Below are positions 12,176 through 23,552 of a stretch of DNA of 64,000 nucleotides, piece by piece. The notes below the pieces were generated by a model. That model worked only from the letters and a program-made list of their open reading frames with translations. It was not told the DNA's origin and ran no database searches. The position numbers and the translations under genes are program-made. Each line of letters begins with the position of its first letter. Positions within the stretch are counted from its first letter, which is position 1. This stretch comes from Naematelia aurantialba (lineage: Eukaryota; Basidiomycota; Tremellomycetes; Tremellales; Naemateliaceae): the NCBI GenBank assembly GCA_021527695.1, contig JAKFAO010000007.1:434001-498000 (forward strand), given 5' to 3'.

Positions 12176-12541
12176 GGCGAGCAATGACGAGACCGAGTCG
12201 CTTGAGCGTGCTCGAGAAACTCTGGTACTATGATCTGGATGTAGTGGACGACAGTAAAACAGCAACTTCCGTTTGGATGCCGAGTCTCGCCTGGTCGTTT
12301 TTGTCCTTTCTCCACCAACCATCAAGCGAGCATTGTTCTCTCGACTTTGCGCTCTGCGTCGTCACTGAGGAGCCCTCGGACAGGACAGAGCATGCTCGCA
12401 CTTGTCCGTCTCAGTCTACACTGAGAATGCGAGCGACTCCTCCTGAAGACCACTAGAGTGAGCTTGCACGACGCCTTCCTTCCTCCCTTCCTGTCCCATC
12501 TGATGTGCTCCTTAGCAACCGAATCTAGGAAACAATACACC
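12176..12541. promoter_or_regulatory. Divergent intergenic region, NUDCD1-like / AT-hook gene
   Basis: This 366-bp stretch between two outward-facing ATGs should carry both promoters and 5' leaders. The rightward frame stays open from about 12458, but the first ATG in good context (CACCATG) is at 12542, so I treat the upstream part as leader. No defined motif is seen. Confidence 0.45.
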
Positions 12542-14656
12542 ATGACTATGACGCTTGCCGAGCTGCCTCCTCCCATAGTCCTACAACATGACGAGACGCT
12601 CCATGCAATCCACCTCCCTCCCCTCGCGACATTCCTCTCTGGGCTACACAGGCCGGAGCACCTACTGAAGCTCAACGACATCCTGGATCGCTACCGTACA
12701 CCCAAGAGCTACCACCGCATCGATGTCCGCTTGGTCGAGAGTTCTGAGATCCCTCAGGGAGCAGAGCGAGGCGAGTGGCTCGCTAGTCTAAGCGATACAG
12801 AGCGCGGCGAGCCGGTCATCCTCACTCGCGAGGTGCTCGAGGAAGCAGATGCTCTGATGGCGTCTGACGAGCAGGTGCAGGACATGACGAACGGGCGCGA
12901 TACATCAGAATCCGTTCTCACACCTCCTCCGACTGCAGCCCCTGTCGACGTCAACGGAGATGCGAGATCATCAGAAGTCCCCAATCCCACATCCCCTCGC
13001 GGTCGCCCATCACCATCACCTGCCATGGAAATTGACCCAAGCCTGCTCCTCCTGGACCCGCCGGCCTCTCTTGATCCCCCTATCCACCCTGCGCCTCCGG
13101 CAGCCCCCAAGCGGCGACTACGTGAGCTCCGCGTGGACATCCGGACACTCGATCCTGCAGCGCTATACTCGCTGGAGACGTGGCGGCGAGAAGTGCTGGG
13201 TTTGGACAAACTCAACATGGAACACCCCGCCTCGATCTGGTACAAGGAACCAACGCCTCCTCCTCCACCTAGTCCACCCGTTCCTCCACTGACTCAGCCG
13301 GCAGACGCAGAGAAGAGGCGGCGAGGGCGACCATCAAAGAGACGACGTATAGAACACGAAGGCGTGGTTCAGGTCGAGGAGGACACAGGTGACACTGTGG
13401 AAGGGGGCGCTAATGGGAGTGGAGACGCCAACGGGGGAGGACACGCCAGTGCGAGTGGAGACGCCAATGCGGGTGTGGAAGTCCCGACCTCAGATGGAGA
13501 CGCACTCAATGGGGAACCTCAAGAAAGCTATTCCGCTCTGGTCGAGGCTCTACATGACAGCGGTGTTATCGAAGCTGGCAGCCCACCACGGGAGCCCGAC
13601 ATGCCTGTCAGTGAAACACTAGTGGTGGCCGTGACGGACTCGGACGTCCTAAAGGCGATCGAGTCGGTCGACTCGCTACCCGCGGATATGGTCATGGAAA
13701 CATCAACGCCTACGGTCGATCCCTCTTCGCCCTCTCCGCCCTCTAAAACACAGACAGCCCCCGTTTCGACCGGGCCCGTTTCCCGCGTTGCACTATCCCC
13801 TTCACCTGACATTATCCTAAACGATGCGTTTGATATGGACGAGAGCGCCGACCCAGACTTTGTGCCGATCGTCCGACCTGCTCGCGAAGGGCCACTGCGG
13901 CGAAGGAAGACAGGGCAAGCTGTCCTCAACGATCGACCCCAGCCCCAGCCAGAGGTCGGAACATGGACGAACCCAATTCCCATCAAACATTTCCCACGAG
14001 GAATGAGGTGTGGAGCCCGTTCGTTCGCCGCCTCTGCGCTGCATGAAGTGTCGCCTAGCGAGTTCGTCGCTGTGTCGAGAGGTCTGGGGACGCGGACGCG
14101 AGCACGCCTGTCGGCCGAGTCGTCGGCGCGTGGTGTTTCATCATCACCTCCCAGAGCCAGTGCGCGAGACATGGGCTCGCGCAGTCGCACCCGTACATCG
14201 ACCGAGTCCATGGCGCGTGAAGTGTCGGCCGGGGCATCACCTGTCAAGGCTGCCAGAGGTGGCCGCCCACGACAGTCAGAGCCGGTCAGAAGCGGCGTGC
14301 GAGAACCAGCAGGCGAGCCAATCGTTATCTTAGACGAGGACGAGATCGTTGCACTGGCTCCTCCAGGACCGAAGGGGCGTCCACGCAAGTCGGATCCGGG
14401 ACCGAGAGGGCAGCCCAGAGTCAAGACAACGCAGCAGCGACAGCGAATGCTGCTCGAGGCTGTTGAGCTGCCGACGCTGGCGGAAGCGATGGACGCGCTC
14501 AGAGCAACGGCCAAGAAGGAGGCCAAAGCGTTCTTGGTGCCAGACGCGACCGATGTTTTGCTGGCTGAATGGGAGGACGTGGGCGGGCATAGGATAACGG
14601 TCGATATGGAGTCTGACACACCTGAGGACGAGTGGGACTTTCTCAGAGGGCTGTGA
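12542..14656 (+). CDS. AT-hook protein of unknown function, single exon
   Basis: An uninterrupted 704-aa frame, unusual in this intron-rich neighbourhood. I do not recognise the family. Three AT-hook-like cores, which bind the minor groove of AT-rich DNA, are visible: RRGRPSKRRR near residue 260, GGRPRQS near 573 and KGRPRKSD near 610, so a nuclear, chromatin-associated role is likely. The N-terminal 70 residues (LAELPPPIVLQHDETLHAI onward) and the C-terminus (DVLLAEWEDVGGHRITVDME) look folded and could be conserved domains. Between them are Pro/Ser-rich and Gly/Asn/Ala-repeat regions, including an internal duplication around residues 515-575 (TRTRARLSAESSARGVSSSP versus SRSRTRTSTESMAREVSAGA). 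Start at 12542 is supported by its Kozak context; ATG 12503 is the alternative. Confidence 0.72.
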   Translation: MTMTLAELPPPIVLQHDETLHAIHLPPLATFLSGLHRPEHLLKLNDILDRYRTPKSYHRIDVRLVESSEIPQGAERGEWLASLSDTERGEPVILTREVLEEADALMASDEQVQDMTNGRDTSESVLTPPPTAAPVDVNGDARSSEVPNPTSPRGRPSPSPAMEIDPSLLLLDPPASLDPPIHPAPPAAPKRRLRELRVDIRTLDPAALYSLETWRREVLGLDKLNMEHPASIWYKEPTPPPPPSPPVPPLTQPADAEKRRRGRPSKRRRIEHEGVVQVEEDTGDTVEGGANGSGDANGGGHASASGDANAGVEVPTSDGDALNGEPQESYSALVEALHDSGVIEAGSPPREPDMPVSETLVVAVTDSDVLKAIESVDSLPADMVMETSTPTVDPSSPSPPSKTQTAPVSTGPVSRVALSPSPDIILNDAFDMDESADPDFVPIVRPAREGPLRRRKTGQAVLNDRPQPQPEVGTWTNPIPIKHFPRGMRCGARSFAASALHEVSPSEFVAVSRGLGTRTRARLSAESSARGVSSSPPRASARDMGSRSRTRTSTESMAREVSAGASPVKAARGGRPRQSEPVRSGVREPAGEPIVILDEDEIVALAPPGPKGRPRKSDPGPRGQPRVKTTQQRQRMLLEAVELPTLAEAMDALRATAKKEAKAFLVPDATDVLLAEWEDVGGHRITVDMESDTPEDEWDFLRGL

Positions 14657-15046
14657 GACGACATGGCGACGAGGACGAGTTTCGTGCTGCCCTCCCACGT
14701 CGACGGAGGAGCGGTGTGTAGAAGATACCACCGAGCGGTGTCCAACCATAGTGGTCATATGTACAACCTCCCATGTATTTACAGAGCATTCATGCATGCG
14801 GCATAGTACGTTCGATGTTTTCCTACTTATATGTATCTACGATGCGGCCATCTGGTCTACGTCTACTGATCTGAGCGTTTCCTTGCGATCTTGATATCTA
14901 CGTATCCTTCCAACATCTGTTTGAAGAGGAGTGTCGCTTCCAAGTTAGACATCCAATTCTGGTCGGGCACACCACGATAGTCGAGCACCTTGCACTAGTC
15001 GGGCATGACACGATACTGGAGCATGGCACACCAGCCGAGCGTGACA
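14657..15046. other. Convergent intergenic region with an imperfect tandem repeat
   Basis: This 390-bp gap holds the 3' ends of the AT-hook gene and the leftward orphan gene. From about 14955 to 15050 a unit of roughly 50 bp recurs imperfectly, with shared pieces such as AGTCGGGCA, CACGATA and GAGCA. No gene is seen. Confidence 0.4.
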
Positions 15047-16216
15047 CTAGTCGAGGCTGGCGCTTCGCATATGCGTTTCGAGGTCGGTCATCCCTTGGAG
15101 ATCCTCCTCTGCCAGCCACTCTGCATCATCGGCGTGCCCGCGGACCCACGGCGTCGGCGCACGGAGTTTGTTGAGGCTGTACCCCAGCCCGACGAGCGTC
15201 CCATGTCCACCCAGAACATGGTCCTCTCTGCCGTGCCGGCCGCTGTCTTCCCAGTTTTCGCGGCTCTCTCGGGCGTCTCGACCCCACCCGGATAGAAAGG
15301 TTGAAGTTGTAGTAGAGGCAGGGTCAGAGTCGTCAAAGAAGCCTGGGGCGGTCTGGTGGGGCGAGACGAGCGATGGTGCCGATTGGAGGATGATGTATCC
15401 TCGCGAGACTGCCGAGGTGCCAGTGTTCCCTGCACCAACTGCGGAGTGTGCGAACGGGTCGCGAAAGACCCCGCTGTTACTGTTGAGGCTGGAGCTGGAG
15501 TGGTGCGGTGGAAGTGCTGGTGGTGGTGGTCGCTCGGTGAATGGTGTAGAGCCAGCTCGGGCCCCAGCAGCGGGTTTAGCGGCAGGTGAGAACGCGAGTG
15601 ACCCATTTCCGTGTGGGTTCGAGGCAGCGTCGGCGGGGATACACCGCGGTGGGAGGTCGATTTTGAAGCTCGGTCGGCGGCGGGCGGTTTCACACGCTGT
15701 GTCGACACTGGCATGGCGGTAGGTGTGTAGTCCCCTTGGGTTGGGTTTGGCGCTGACGCCTGGACCGCCTCCCAGACCAGGTGCTGCGCCGAGGCCGATA
15801 CCTGAGGAGAGGGGGATCGCCGACGTGCGGGTCGTGCGGCGCCGCTCAAGCACCGGGTGGTGCGGATGGTGCCCGCCGGCATACTCGAACGGATACTGTC
15901 CAGGGGCAGCAGCAGCGGCGGCGGCTGCATGGTGGAGGCCGGGATGGTGTGCTTGGCCTCCACGAGGCACGGTCGACGCGTGGAGGTGGGACGGTGACGG
16001 GGAGGAGGGGGGAGCGGCAGTGATGTGCCCCGAATGCTTGAGGCAGCCGTGGAGCGGGCTGGCCAGGCCAGGCTGCGGCGAGGTATGCACCATGTTGATG
16101 GTGGTGTGTGGGCCGCGGGGGGCCGGGGAGATGGTCGGTGGGTGCGGGGGGAAGTAGCCCCCGCGCGGGAGGTGGGTGATGGTGCGCAGCGACGGCGACG
16201 GGAGTGGCGAGTGCAT
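15047..16216 (-). CDS. Orphan Pro/His/Ser-rich protein, single exon
   Basis: A 389-aa frame with ATG at 16216 and stop at 15047. It is largely low complexity: PHPPTISPAPRGPHTTINM, an eight-Ala run after LHH, and Gly/Pro segments. More constrained stretches may mark short linear motifs: ASPLHGCLKHSGH near residue 55, RRRPSFKIDLPPRCIPADA near residue 185, and the acidic C-terminus HADDAEWLAEEDLQGMTDLE. The RRRPSFKID piece is a plausible basophilic kinase or PP1-docking site, but that is inference. I do not recognise a family. In favour of a real gene are its length without stops, the absence of an equally good competing frame, and the non-repetitive ends. Confidence 0.6.
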   Translation of the reverse strand: MHSPLPSPSLRTITHLPRGGYFPPHPPTISPAPRGPHTTINMVHTSPQPGLASPLHGCLKHSGHITAAPPSSPSPSHLHASTVPRGGQAHHPGLHHAAAAAAAAPGQYPFEYAGGHHPHHPVLERRRTTRTSAIPLSSGIGLGAAPGLGGGPGVSAKPNPRGLHTYRHASVDTACETARRRPSFKIDLPPRCIPADAASNPHGNGSLAFSPAAKPAAGARAGSTPFTERPPPPALPPHHSSSSLNSNSGVFRDPFAHSAVGAGNTGTSAVSRGYIILQSAPSLVSPHQTAPGFFDDSDPASTTTSTFLSGWGRDARESRENWEDSGRHGREDHVLGGHGTLVGLGYSLNKLRAPTPWVRGHADDAEWLAEEDLQGMTDLETHMRSASLD

Positions 16217-17878
16217 CTTCCCTGGCTTGTGAGTGCGGTTCGGTCGGCGGGGCGGATGGTAACGCCCACTTGTTCAGTGTCGAAAATTGAAGTATGGAGG
16301 CTGTGGCTCGAAACGATGGGATCGAAAGCTGACAGGAGAGATACTCAGAGGTACAGTTGGAGACGCTTGATGAGGAAGCTTGAAGGATGAGGAGGGAAGC
16401 AGATCAGAAGGCCCCTTCATATACCTCTTCGAACCGAGCTCTCCACGGCCCACTCACCTTCCGGGCAATGCATCCCTTTGTCGGTGAGTTCTGCCGAATG
16501 CCGGTACGAGAAAATTCGAGGAACGGATCGTCTGCCAAGAAATTATGATGTAGACTGGTCAGAGACATGTCAGTTAACTCTGATCGTGTCTCTTCCGCAT
16601 CTGCAAGATTGAGATTTCCGTAATCCCTTCCGGGCCGTTTCCACTCGTGACCGCTTGCAGCGGAGGGTATGCAGAGCCAGGACCAGTCTGCGTCGATATG
16701 ACGCCAGAGGTGGGTGCATCGGCGGTGAGTGATCAGGATTGCGAGACCGCGTCAAGTGGCAACAAATGGAGCCGACGTCGTCGTCACGAACAAACTCCAA
16801 TCCCAGTCCCAATTCACTTCATCGGCTTGTGGCATCGTCACCTGCCTCTCGTCTCTTCTACACATCACACCTCTCTCACACTTATTACGTTGAGCTTCCT
16901 TACCACCGTTACCCGTCCGTGCGCTCCATGGGCATCGCCTGATCGCTCGTGGGGCTCCAAGGACATCTGCTCCCTTCCTTGCCTGTCCATCCTCTCCACG
17001 GCCTCTCAACAACCTGAGCTCCGCAATCATCAAACCCAGCTTGCCAGGCAAGATCGTCGTAGCGTTCGAACTGAAATTTCCTGGGCACTCTCCGCATTCC
17101 CCTGTCGGATCACCATGAACGAGCCGCCGGCGAAAATCCATGTAATGCAAGGGCAAAATTAGGGCAAAATGCCTACCAGCACCACGGACCAGCGGTGTGT
17201 TGTAGACCGAAGCTAGAGAGTGGTGCCGCTACACTGAGTTTCGATGCTATCACTGTTACAATTGGAGTCGTGTCGGAGCTGGTGGATGAGTATGGGTGGC
17301 GGCATGAAGAGGTCCGCTTTGTTTCGTTCATCACAGGCGCCTGGTCGGCCGTGTCTGAAGCGTGGTGGATGTACGATGCAATAGTATTCCAAGAGGTATG
17401 CTTCAATGTCGTAGTCAGAGCTGTAGCCGCGGAACGATACTGCGGTCTCCATTGTGCACGACGTCGAGTTGATGCAAGCAAAGGAAAGCGTCGTGTAGTA
17501 GCCGGCACTCCGGAATTACCGGAAGTCTGCCCGACGGCGCTTCTGCAGCTCGTTTGGTGACGAACACGAGCTACAGTCAACGAGCACTCGTCATTCTGGC
17601 CCTCTTGAGCAGCCACAGAGCGCTTCAAGGCCTTGCATCACTCTTGCGCTCACTCAATCTCGCACAGGCGTGCAGGCGTGCTCCCGCATCCCGCATCCCA
17701 CCCCACGCTTTGAATCCATGTTCCAAATCCCTCCCCGCCCAGATCGAAAGCGGGCCATGCGGTGACTCTGGTCCCATATATCTTCTTCTACCCCACTACC
17801 CTGCACCCCGCCCATTTAGGTACACGACGTCGTTCACGTCCACTTGAATACCAACCGTCACCTCTCCTGCTTGGCAAG
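16217..17878. other. 1.66-kb divergent intergenic region, no supported gene
   Basis: Lies between the starts of the orphan leftward gene and the rightward LDAH gene, so it holds both promoters. Several open frames of 60-170 codons overlap on both strands, but none shows family similarity, a clean splice structure or domain-like composition. I support no gene here. Confidence 0.4.
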
Positions 17879-19287
17879 ATGGACGACCGGCTCGACTTTC
17901 TTGCTCGACCCGAGAGATACTACGAGGAGGAAGGAAACGCGCCGGGCGGTCCCGCTGGCCCAGCTACTCTCCCTATTGCATGCTCGTTCCCACACCACCT
18001 TGAAGGATTGGATGGCGAGACGGCCCTGCACTACTGGCCGGCGCGGAGCTCTCAAGGGCCGCCAGAGCAGCTCACCCTGTTCATACTGGGTAATTCCTTC
18101 TTTCTCGATTCCTTCTTTCCCCGTCGCGCGGGTGACGGGTAGCCTGGTCTGAGGATGACGGAGGAGTTGACGCATGTATGAACAGGCAACCCCGGCTCAT
18201 TAGGCTACTACCCGCCATTCATGCACCACCTGCGCAGCCTGCTCCCTCCGACCCACGCCCTGCTCGCCATGTCTCACCTTGGCCACGCGCCGGCCGTTTC
18301 AGCGCCGGCCGTTTCAGCGCCGGACGTTCCGCTCAACCTCGACGAGCAGGTGGACACCAAGATCGAGCTAGTGCAGGCCTTGCGGGGGACGCTCGATGAG
18401 ATGGCCATCGACCGGCACTTGGAGACGGGCGAGGCGGTCAAACCCGCGCGTCTCGCGCTCATGGGCCACTCGGTCGGGGCGTATATCCTCACCCAGGTCA
18501 TACAGCGCTTACACGGCGAGGGCATCCATGCCGGCTACATGCTGTTCCCAACGGTGGGCTGGATCGCCGACAGCTGGAACGGACGCATCATGCAGGCAAG
18601 TTCTCCTGCCTCCGGTCTGCCTCACCTCTGTCCCATCACTGGGAAACTGACCAAGCGGCAAAGGCAGCTCACTCAGGAACTGATGCACCACAGCCAATCT
18701 TCCATCGACCCATTCGGCCTATACTTCCCTGGTTATCCCATCTCATCCGCCCAATTATTCCACTCACCACTTTCCCACCTACCACCCGCGACCTGCTCTA
18801 CTCGCCCAGGACGATACGCCACACGCTCGCCCTGGCGAAATCTGAGATGGAGACGATCAGGGCTCCGAATCTGCCCTGGTTCAGAAAACAGGTACACAAA
18901 GACCCCACACGCGGTTTGTTTGGGACCTGGTCAGGCGGGAATCTGGATGGCTGGGTGGGCAGAGAGGGCGCCATGGTGCGCGAATGTCTTGGCGGTGAAT
19001 GGGGCGGGAGAGTGAGGGTGCTCGAAGGGGTGCCTCATGCGTTTTGTCTCAGTGAGTTGGAGTTGGAGCCTGCATGCTTGGATTGGATATCAGCGTCTCG
19101 AGGAGAGCCGGCGCTTGAATTGAATATCAGCGCCTCGAGAAACGCTCATTAGCTGATCGTCGCAGCTCAAGAGCACTCGGAGCTAGTGGCCGAGGTCGTG
19201 GCGAGCTGGATAGATCCATACCGCCCGGCACCAAAAGGCAAGACGGACGTTGCTGCGCCCTACGGAGCGACCAAGCTCCCCATGTAG
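17879..19287 (+). CDS. LDAH: Lipid droplet-associated hydrolase (LDAH / DUF2305 alpha-beta hydrolase)
   Basis: Serine-hydrolase-fold protein found on lipid droplets in animals and yeast, linked to sterol-ester and triglyceride turnover; substrate uncertain. Four exons (17879-18089, 18186-18595, 18694-19051, 19166-19287) sum to 1101 nt, 366 aa. The oxyanion-region motif GNPGSLGYYPPFM is built across intron 1. LNLDEQVDTKIELVQAL and the nucleophile elbow LMGHSVGAYI (GHSVG) follow, then LFPTVGWIADSWNGRIM, all in family order; the expected catalytic His is in GVPHAFCLTQEHSEL. The second intron (18596-18693) uses a GC donor (CAG|GCAAGT); read otherwise, the frame breaks. The third intron contains two near-identical 20-bp pieces. 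Neighbours give no functional hint. Confidence 0.9.
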
Positions 19288-19474
19288 CAACTTGAAATGG
19301 TTCCTTGACCAAACTCGAACATAACCCCCGGCTGATATGTATCTGGTACCCTCAGCAGAGTAGAGCATATGTGGAGATGTGCATGTGTCGCATGCGAAAG
19401 AAAACCCCTAGTGATACAGTATGGCCAGCTGTGAACGCGCCTCATTTCCGCGATACCTCTTTACTAACGGGCTG

Positions 19475-20005
19475 TCAGCGTGCGCACAATGACAGGGAGA
19501 CTACCCACTCCAAGAATACTCGCGCCTCGTTGACTTTGCCGGCGAGATATGGCGACCCCCCTCGATCCGGGTGATTTGCCAGCATCAACCGTCGATGTGC
19601 GTCTTTGAGCCGAGTAGAAGTGATTGGATCTCTGTGCCGCGAAGAATGTAACCGTCAGCATCTCTCGCCGCTGCCATCTTCCCTCGTCTCCATCTGCATC
19701 TCCACTTCCTCTGCATGTCCACACCATCTGCATCTCACTCCGTCTCCATGTCAATCTGCATCTCGTACTGTTGTACAGCCCGTCCAGTCGGTACGGGCCG
19801 CAGCACGCAATACGACATGTGCATACAGCGAAACTCACCTCAGACCCAACACTTGCATTGCCTCGTTACGGTCCATCTTGGCCTTGAAGCCGCCTCTCAC
19901 AAACTTGTCCGCGCCGCCCTTGCTCGCACGCAACATGTTGAGTGCGACTCGCGTGGCAAAGCCCGCGCCTAGCACGCCCAGTCCGAGTGCCAATGCTGAC
20001 GACAT
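19475..20005 (-). CDS. PAM18: PAM18/TIM14, J-domain subunit of the mitochondrial presequence translocase motor
   Basis: Inner-membrane J-protein that stimulates mtHsp70 at TIM23. Exon 1 (19839-20005) encodes a hydrophobic segment [17 protein letters not shown] and [20 protein letters not shown]; exon 2 begins at 19631 with [20 protein letters not shown], followed by the J-domain HPD and [19 protein letters not shown]. Reading straight to the TGA at 19475 gives 107 aa, close to the family length. Two alternative last introns are possible just after FLE, extending the tail to about 19442; the sequence alone does not decide. The gene is divergent from RPL30, with 293 bp between ATGs. Confidence 0.9.
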
Positions 20006-20298
20006 GTGTGCTGTCGATGTGGTCCGAGTCCTATTCGAGTGTACGTCTAGTCGCCCAGTCAAAGACCATAAAATACGTGGTAGACGTCGGCAGTGAAGGC
20101 AATTACGAGCAGTGAATTCAACCATGGGCGGCAACGGAACCAAAAATCCTTCTAGAGAAGCGGGGAGTGCCACGAATAGCCAAAGTCAAAACACCGACTA
20201 AATGCCGAATTCGACGAAACTCGCACCCAAAAATCGTCAGCCAGTGTTCACCACCACCTCTTCCATCCACGCTCTAGACGTCTTCGAGTCGCAACAAG
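20006..20298. promoter_or_regulatory. Shared divergent promoter, PAM18 / RPL30
   Basis: This 293-bp region separates the ATGs of a mitochondrial import gene and a ribosomal-protein gene. Both promoters must be here. I see no clear TATA box; no specific ribosomal-protein element can be named with confidence. Confidence 0.5.
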
Positions 20299-20997
<699 letters not shown>

Positions 20998-21066
20998 TGT
21001 CCCTGATCACATGCATTGTATTCATATGGGTCGTAAAGGTGCACTATTCCATTTGGCTGTCTCCGC

Positions 21067-22766
21067 TCAGCCGTGGTCGACGAGCTGGATGCGGAAGAGG
21101 CGGACGGCACAGCCGCGGTCCAGTGCAGAATCCCAGAACGTAGGATTGTCATTGGGCATTGGCGGGAGGTCCAGATCCGTGATGCAGAGGTGCTGCATGG
21201 CTGCCACGTTGTCAGCGTTGTCAGCATTTGTGTCAGGCGTCAGGCGACAGCTGTGGTGCATGGGCGGACAGACACACCACATGTTTCGCAGAACAACTCT
21301 AGAGTGGCCGGATTACGGACTGTCGCAGCGAAGAGGGCGGTGTCGTGCTGGTCCGCCAGCAGGACTTTGACAGCCGCGACCAACGCAGGCACCAGGTCGG
21401 GATCGTATATCTGTGCCGGCTCAGCGTCTGCTTCGCAGTCTCAGAGTGACGTGTGAAAAATCAGAGTGACGGTGTTGCGTGAGGCACTGACCACATCGGC
21501 GGCCACGAGTGTCTTTGAGTTCTCTGCGTGCAGCTGTGTCCATGCTTCCGGCCGCTCGGTAGCAGGTCGCAAGGCGTCTGTCCAGTCAAGAGCGAGCACT
21601 CGGAGTCGTTGCGCCAGCGGATCTGAAGCGGTCAGCGGGCTTCGTTCAGGCAAGGGAACTGTGGGTTGACGTACTGAGGTGTACGTTCTTGCGCAGGCGG
21701 GATAGCGGGGTACGTGTGATACCCTGCTCTTGTCGTTGCGCGTCGTGCGCGTCCCCGAGATCGGTAGCGATGACCTGCGCACCGAGTTGGGCCAGAAGGA
21801 TCGACAGGAAGCCCGCGCCAGCGCCGAGCTCGATGATGGTAGGCGGCGATGGCGACGCCGACGGTCCAGTTACATGGAGGCCGATCAGACTCGGGTCGTG
21901 CAGCACATGGTGCGCGAGGTGTAAGCTGGCCAGCAGGTGCTCAGTTGTGCGAAGCAAAGTCAAGCATGGACGCGGTACTCACGCTGCTGTCCTAAGTAGC
22001 GACGTATCAGCACACCATAAATCCTCGAGAAAGGAGGGGGGGAGGCTGGAGGCGGGGTAGATGGCGCACCATGTTCTCAGCCCCGTGGTACCTGCCTGAA
22101 CAGCGACCTGCTCCTCGAGCAATGTGATTTGGCGCTCGTTGCTGCCCCCTTCTGTGTTACCGTGGTCCTGAGCCCGAGCTGTACGGGTCTGCCATGAAGG
22201 AATATCATAGATGAACGTCCTATACGACTCCTTGGGTCTCGCTATATCAGCTACGCCGATGCGATGACATACAGGGACGAGGAGCAAACTTACAAGGCAT
22301 CGCTACCTGGCGAGTCGTCTATCATGAAGGCCGCCAGCGCTTCGTAGAACCGCTCGTCTACCTGGCTGCGTCAGCCTGCCTGGTCCCACTTATCCCTCCC
22401 CATCTTGACTCGCCAGTACCTTGCCATGGCAAGCTGGCGCGGCTCAACGATACCGAGGCACACCGTCGAACGCACCTCGTCCTCCCCTCCCGCAGAGTTG
22501 AGCAGCGCCACACCCACTTCCAACCGCTCCACCACCCAGCGCCAGAACCGCCGCTCGTAGCCTGCATCAGGTCTGTAGTCGTAGCTCTGAGTACAGAGTA
22601 TGGGATCGTCTAATATGCGGTCGCGGAGGTAGATCTGGCTCGTGGGCGTGGCTAGGTCGGATGCAGAGACGCCTGGCGCAAGGGCGAGGAGGTACGGCGG
22701 GTACAGGGCGTGGTGCTGTCGCCGTAGTTGCGCGAGGTAGGTCGAGAGGTCGGGCGGTGTCGTCAT
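21067..22766 (-). CDS. EFM3: EFM3/FAM86-type protein-lysine methyltransferase (eEF2 methylation)
   Basis: Class-I SAM-dependent methyltransferase; the FAM86/Efm3 group methylates one lysine of translation elongation factor 2. The start at 22766 gives [20 protein letters not shown]; the N-terminal domain includes [20 protein letters not shown]. After several introns comes motif [21 protein letters not shown], with the acidic SAM-binding end VIATDLGD, then [13 protein letters not shown], and AADV joined by splicing to [15 protein letters not shown], the family D-V-x-Y-D motif. Later strands read [14 protein letters not shown], typical of FAM86, and the protein ends [11 protein letters not shown]. 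The exon layout between 21950 and 22370 is only approximate. EFM2-like enzymes are the main alternative. Confidence 0.85.
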
Positions 22767-23552
22767 TGTCTGCGTCGAAGTGCTTGAGGCGCGTGACGGG
22801 GGTGAGGTGCAGGAGGCGCGTGGAATGGCATCCTGACCTAACAAACGCAGTCAAACAGTCGGTTGAGGACAGCGAACAGGGTGGGTGGACATTTATGGTG
22901 GAGGTTGCTGTCTGTATAGTTTTGAGACTTTGATCTGTGATACCATGTACTCGAGCAGCCGAGTCGCCAGTGAGAGCAACACGAGCCGCGTGTGTCGGAC
23001 CACAGGAAGTCGGGAAACAAGCGATAGCTGTCCACTCCACTCTGGAACACAAGTCTCGACCATCCGTTCAGTACCTGGTGTGGGCGGTATGGAAAGGTGG
23101 CTGGCAGCCGGACTGAACGCGACTGATATCGTTGACGCAAACCCACACCCACACCGACACTGACGCTCACACTCACTCACTCACGTACTCGCACATACTG
23201 ACTGAGCCCTTGAGGCGGTACTGGCACTGGCTGACTCGTATCGCGTGCTCTGGCTGGTGACTGTCTTCGACCGCGCTAGTCACTCAACTAAGAGACACCG
23301 AACACCAGTGCGCGCCGTCGTCGACAAAAGACCGCTATCTGTGCGTTGTCCGACTTACCGAGCTACCCCCCTATCCCCTCTCCCCCTCTTCCCCAACGCC
23401 CCTCTACCCGCCCCGCGCTTGTACTGTCGTTTACCCTAATCCTCTTGCTGTTCAGCACTGCAAATCCTGCCGACCTCTCAGCGGTACCCTTCGGCGCTCT
23501 ACCTCTCAGTGCTCCACCTCAATCCTCCGCCGCTCTGCCCTAGTGCGCCACG
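22767..23552. other. Divergent intergenic region, methyltransferase / LIM gene
   Basis: 786 bp between two outward-facing ATGs. The right end (about 23360-23540) is pyrimidine-rich on the + strand, as expected of a fungal 5' leader. Several overlapping short frames exist but none is convincing. Confidence 0.4.

Noticed and set aside
16647..17162. 171-codon + frame and 134-codon - frame in the divergent gap
   Set aside because: Random-looking composition and mutual overlap; the region is better explained as the promoter between two divergent genes.
19442..19475. Extra last intron in PAM18
   Set aside because: Two alternative junctions give short unrelated tails; reading straight to the stop at 19475 already gives a normal-length protein, so it is only noted as an alternative.
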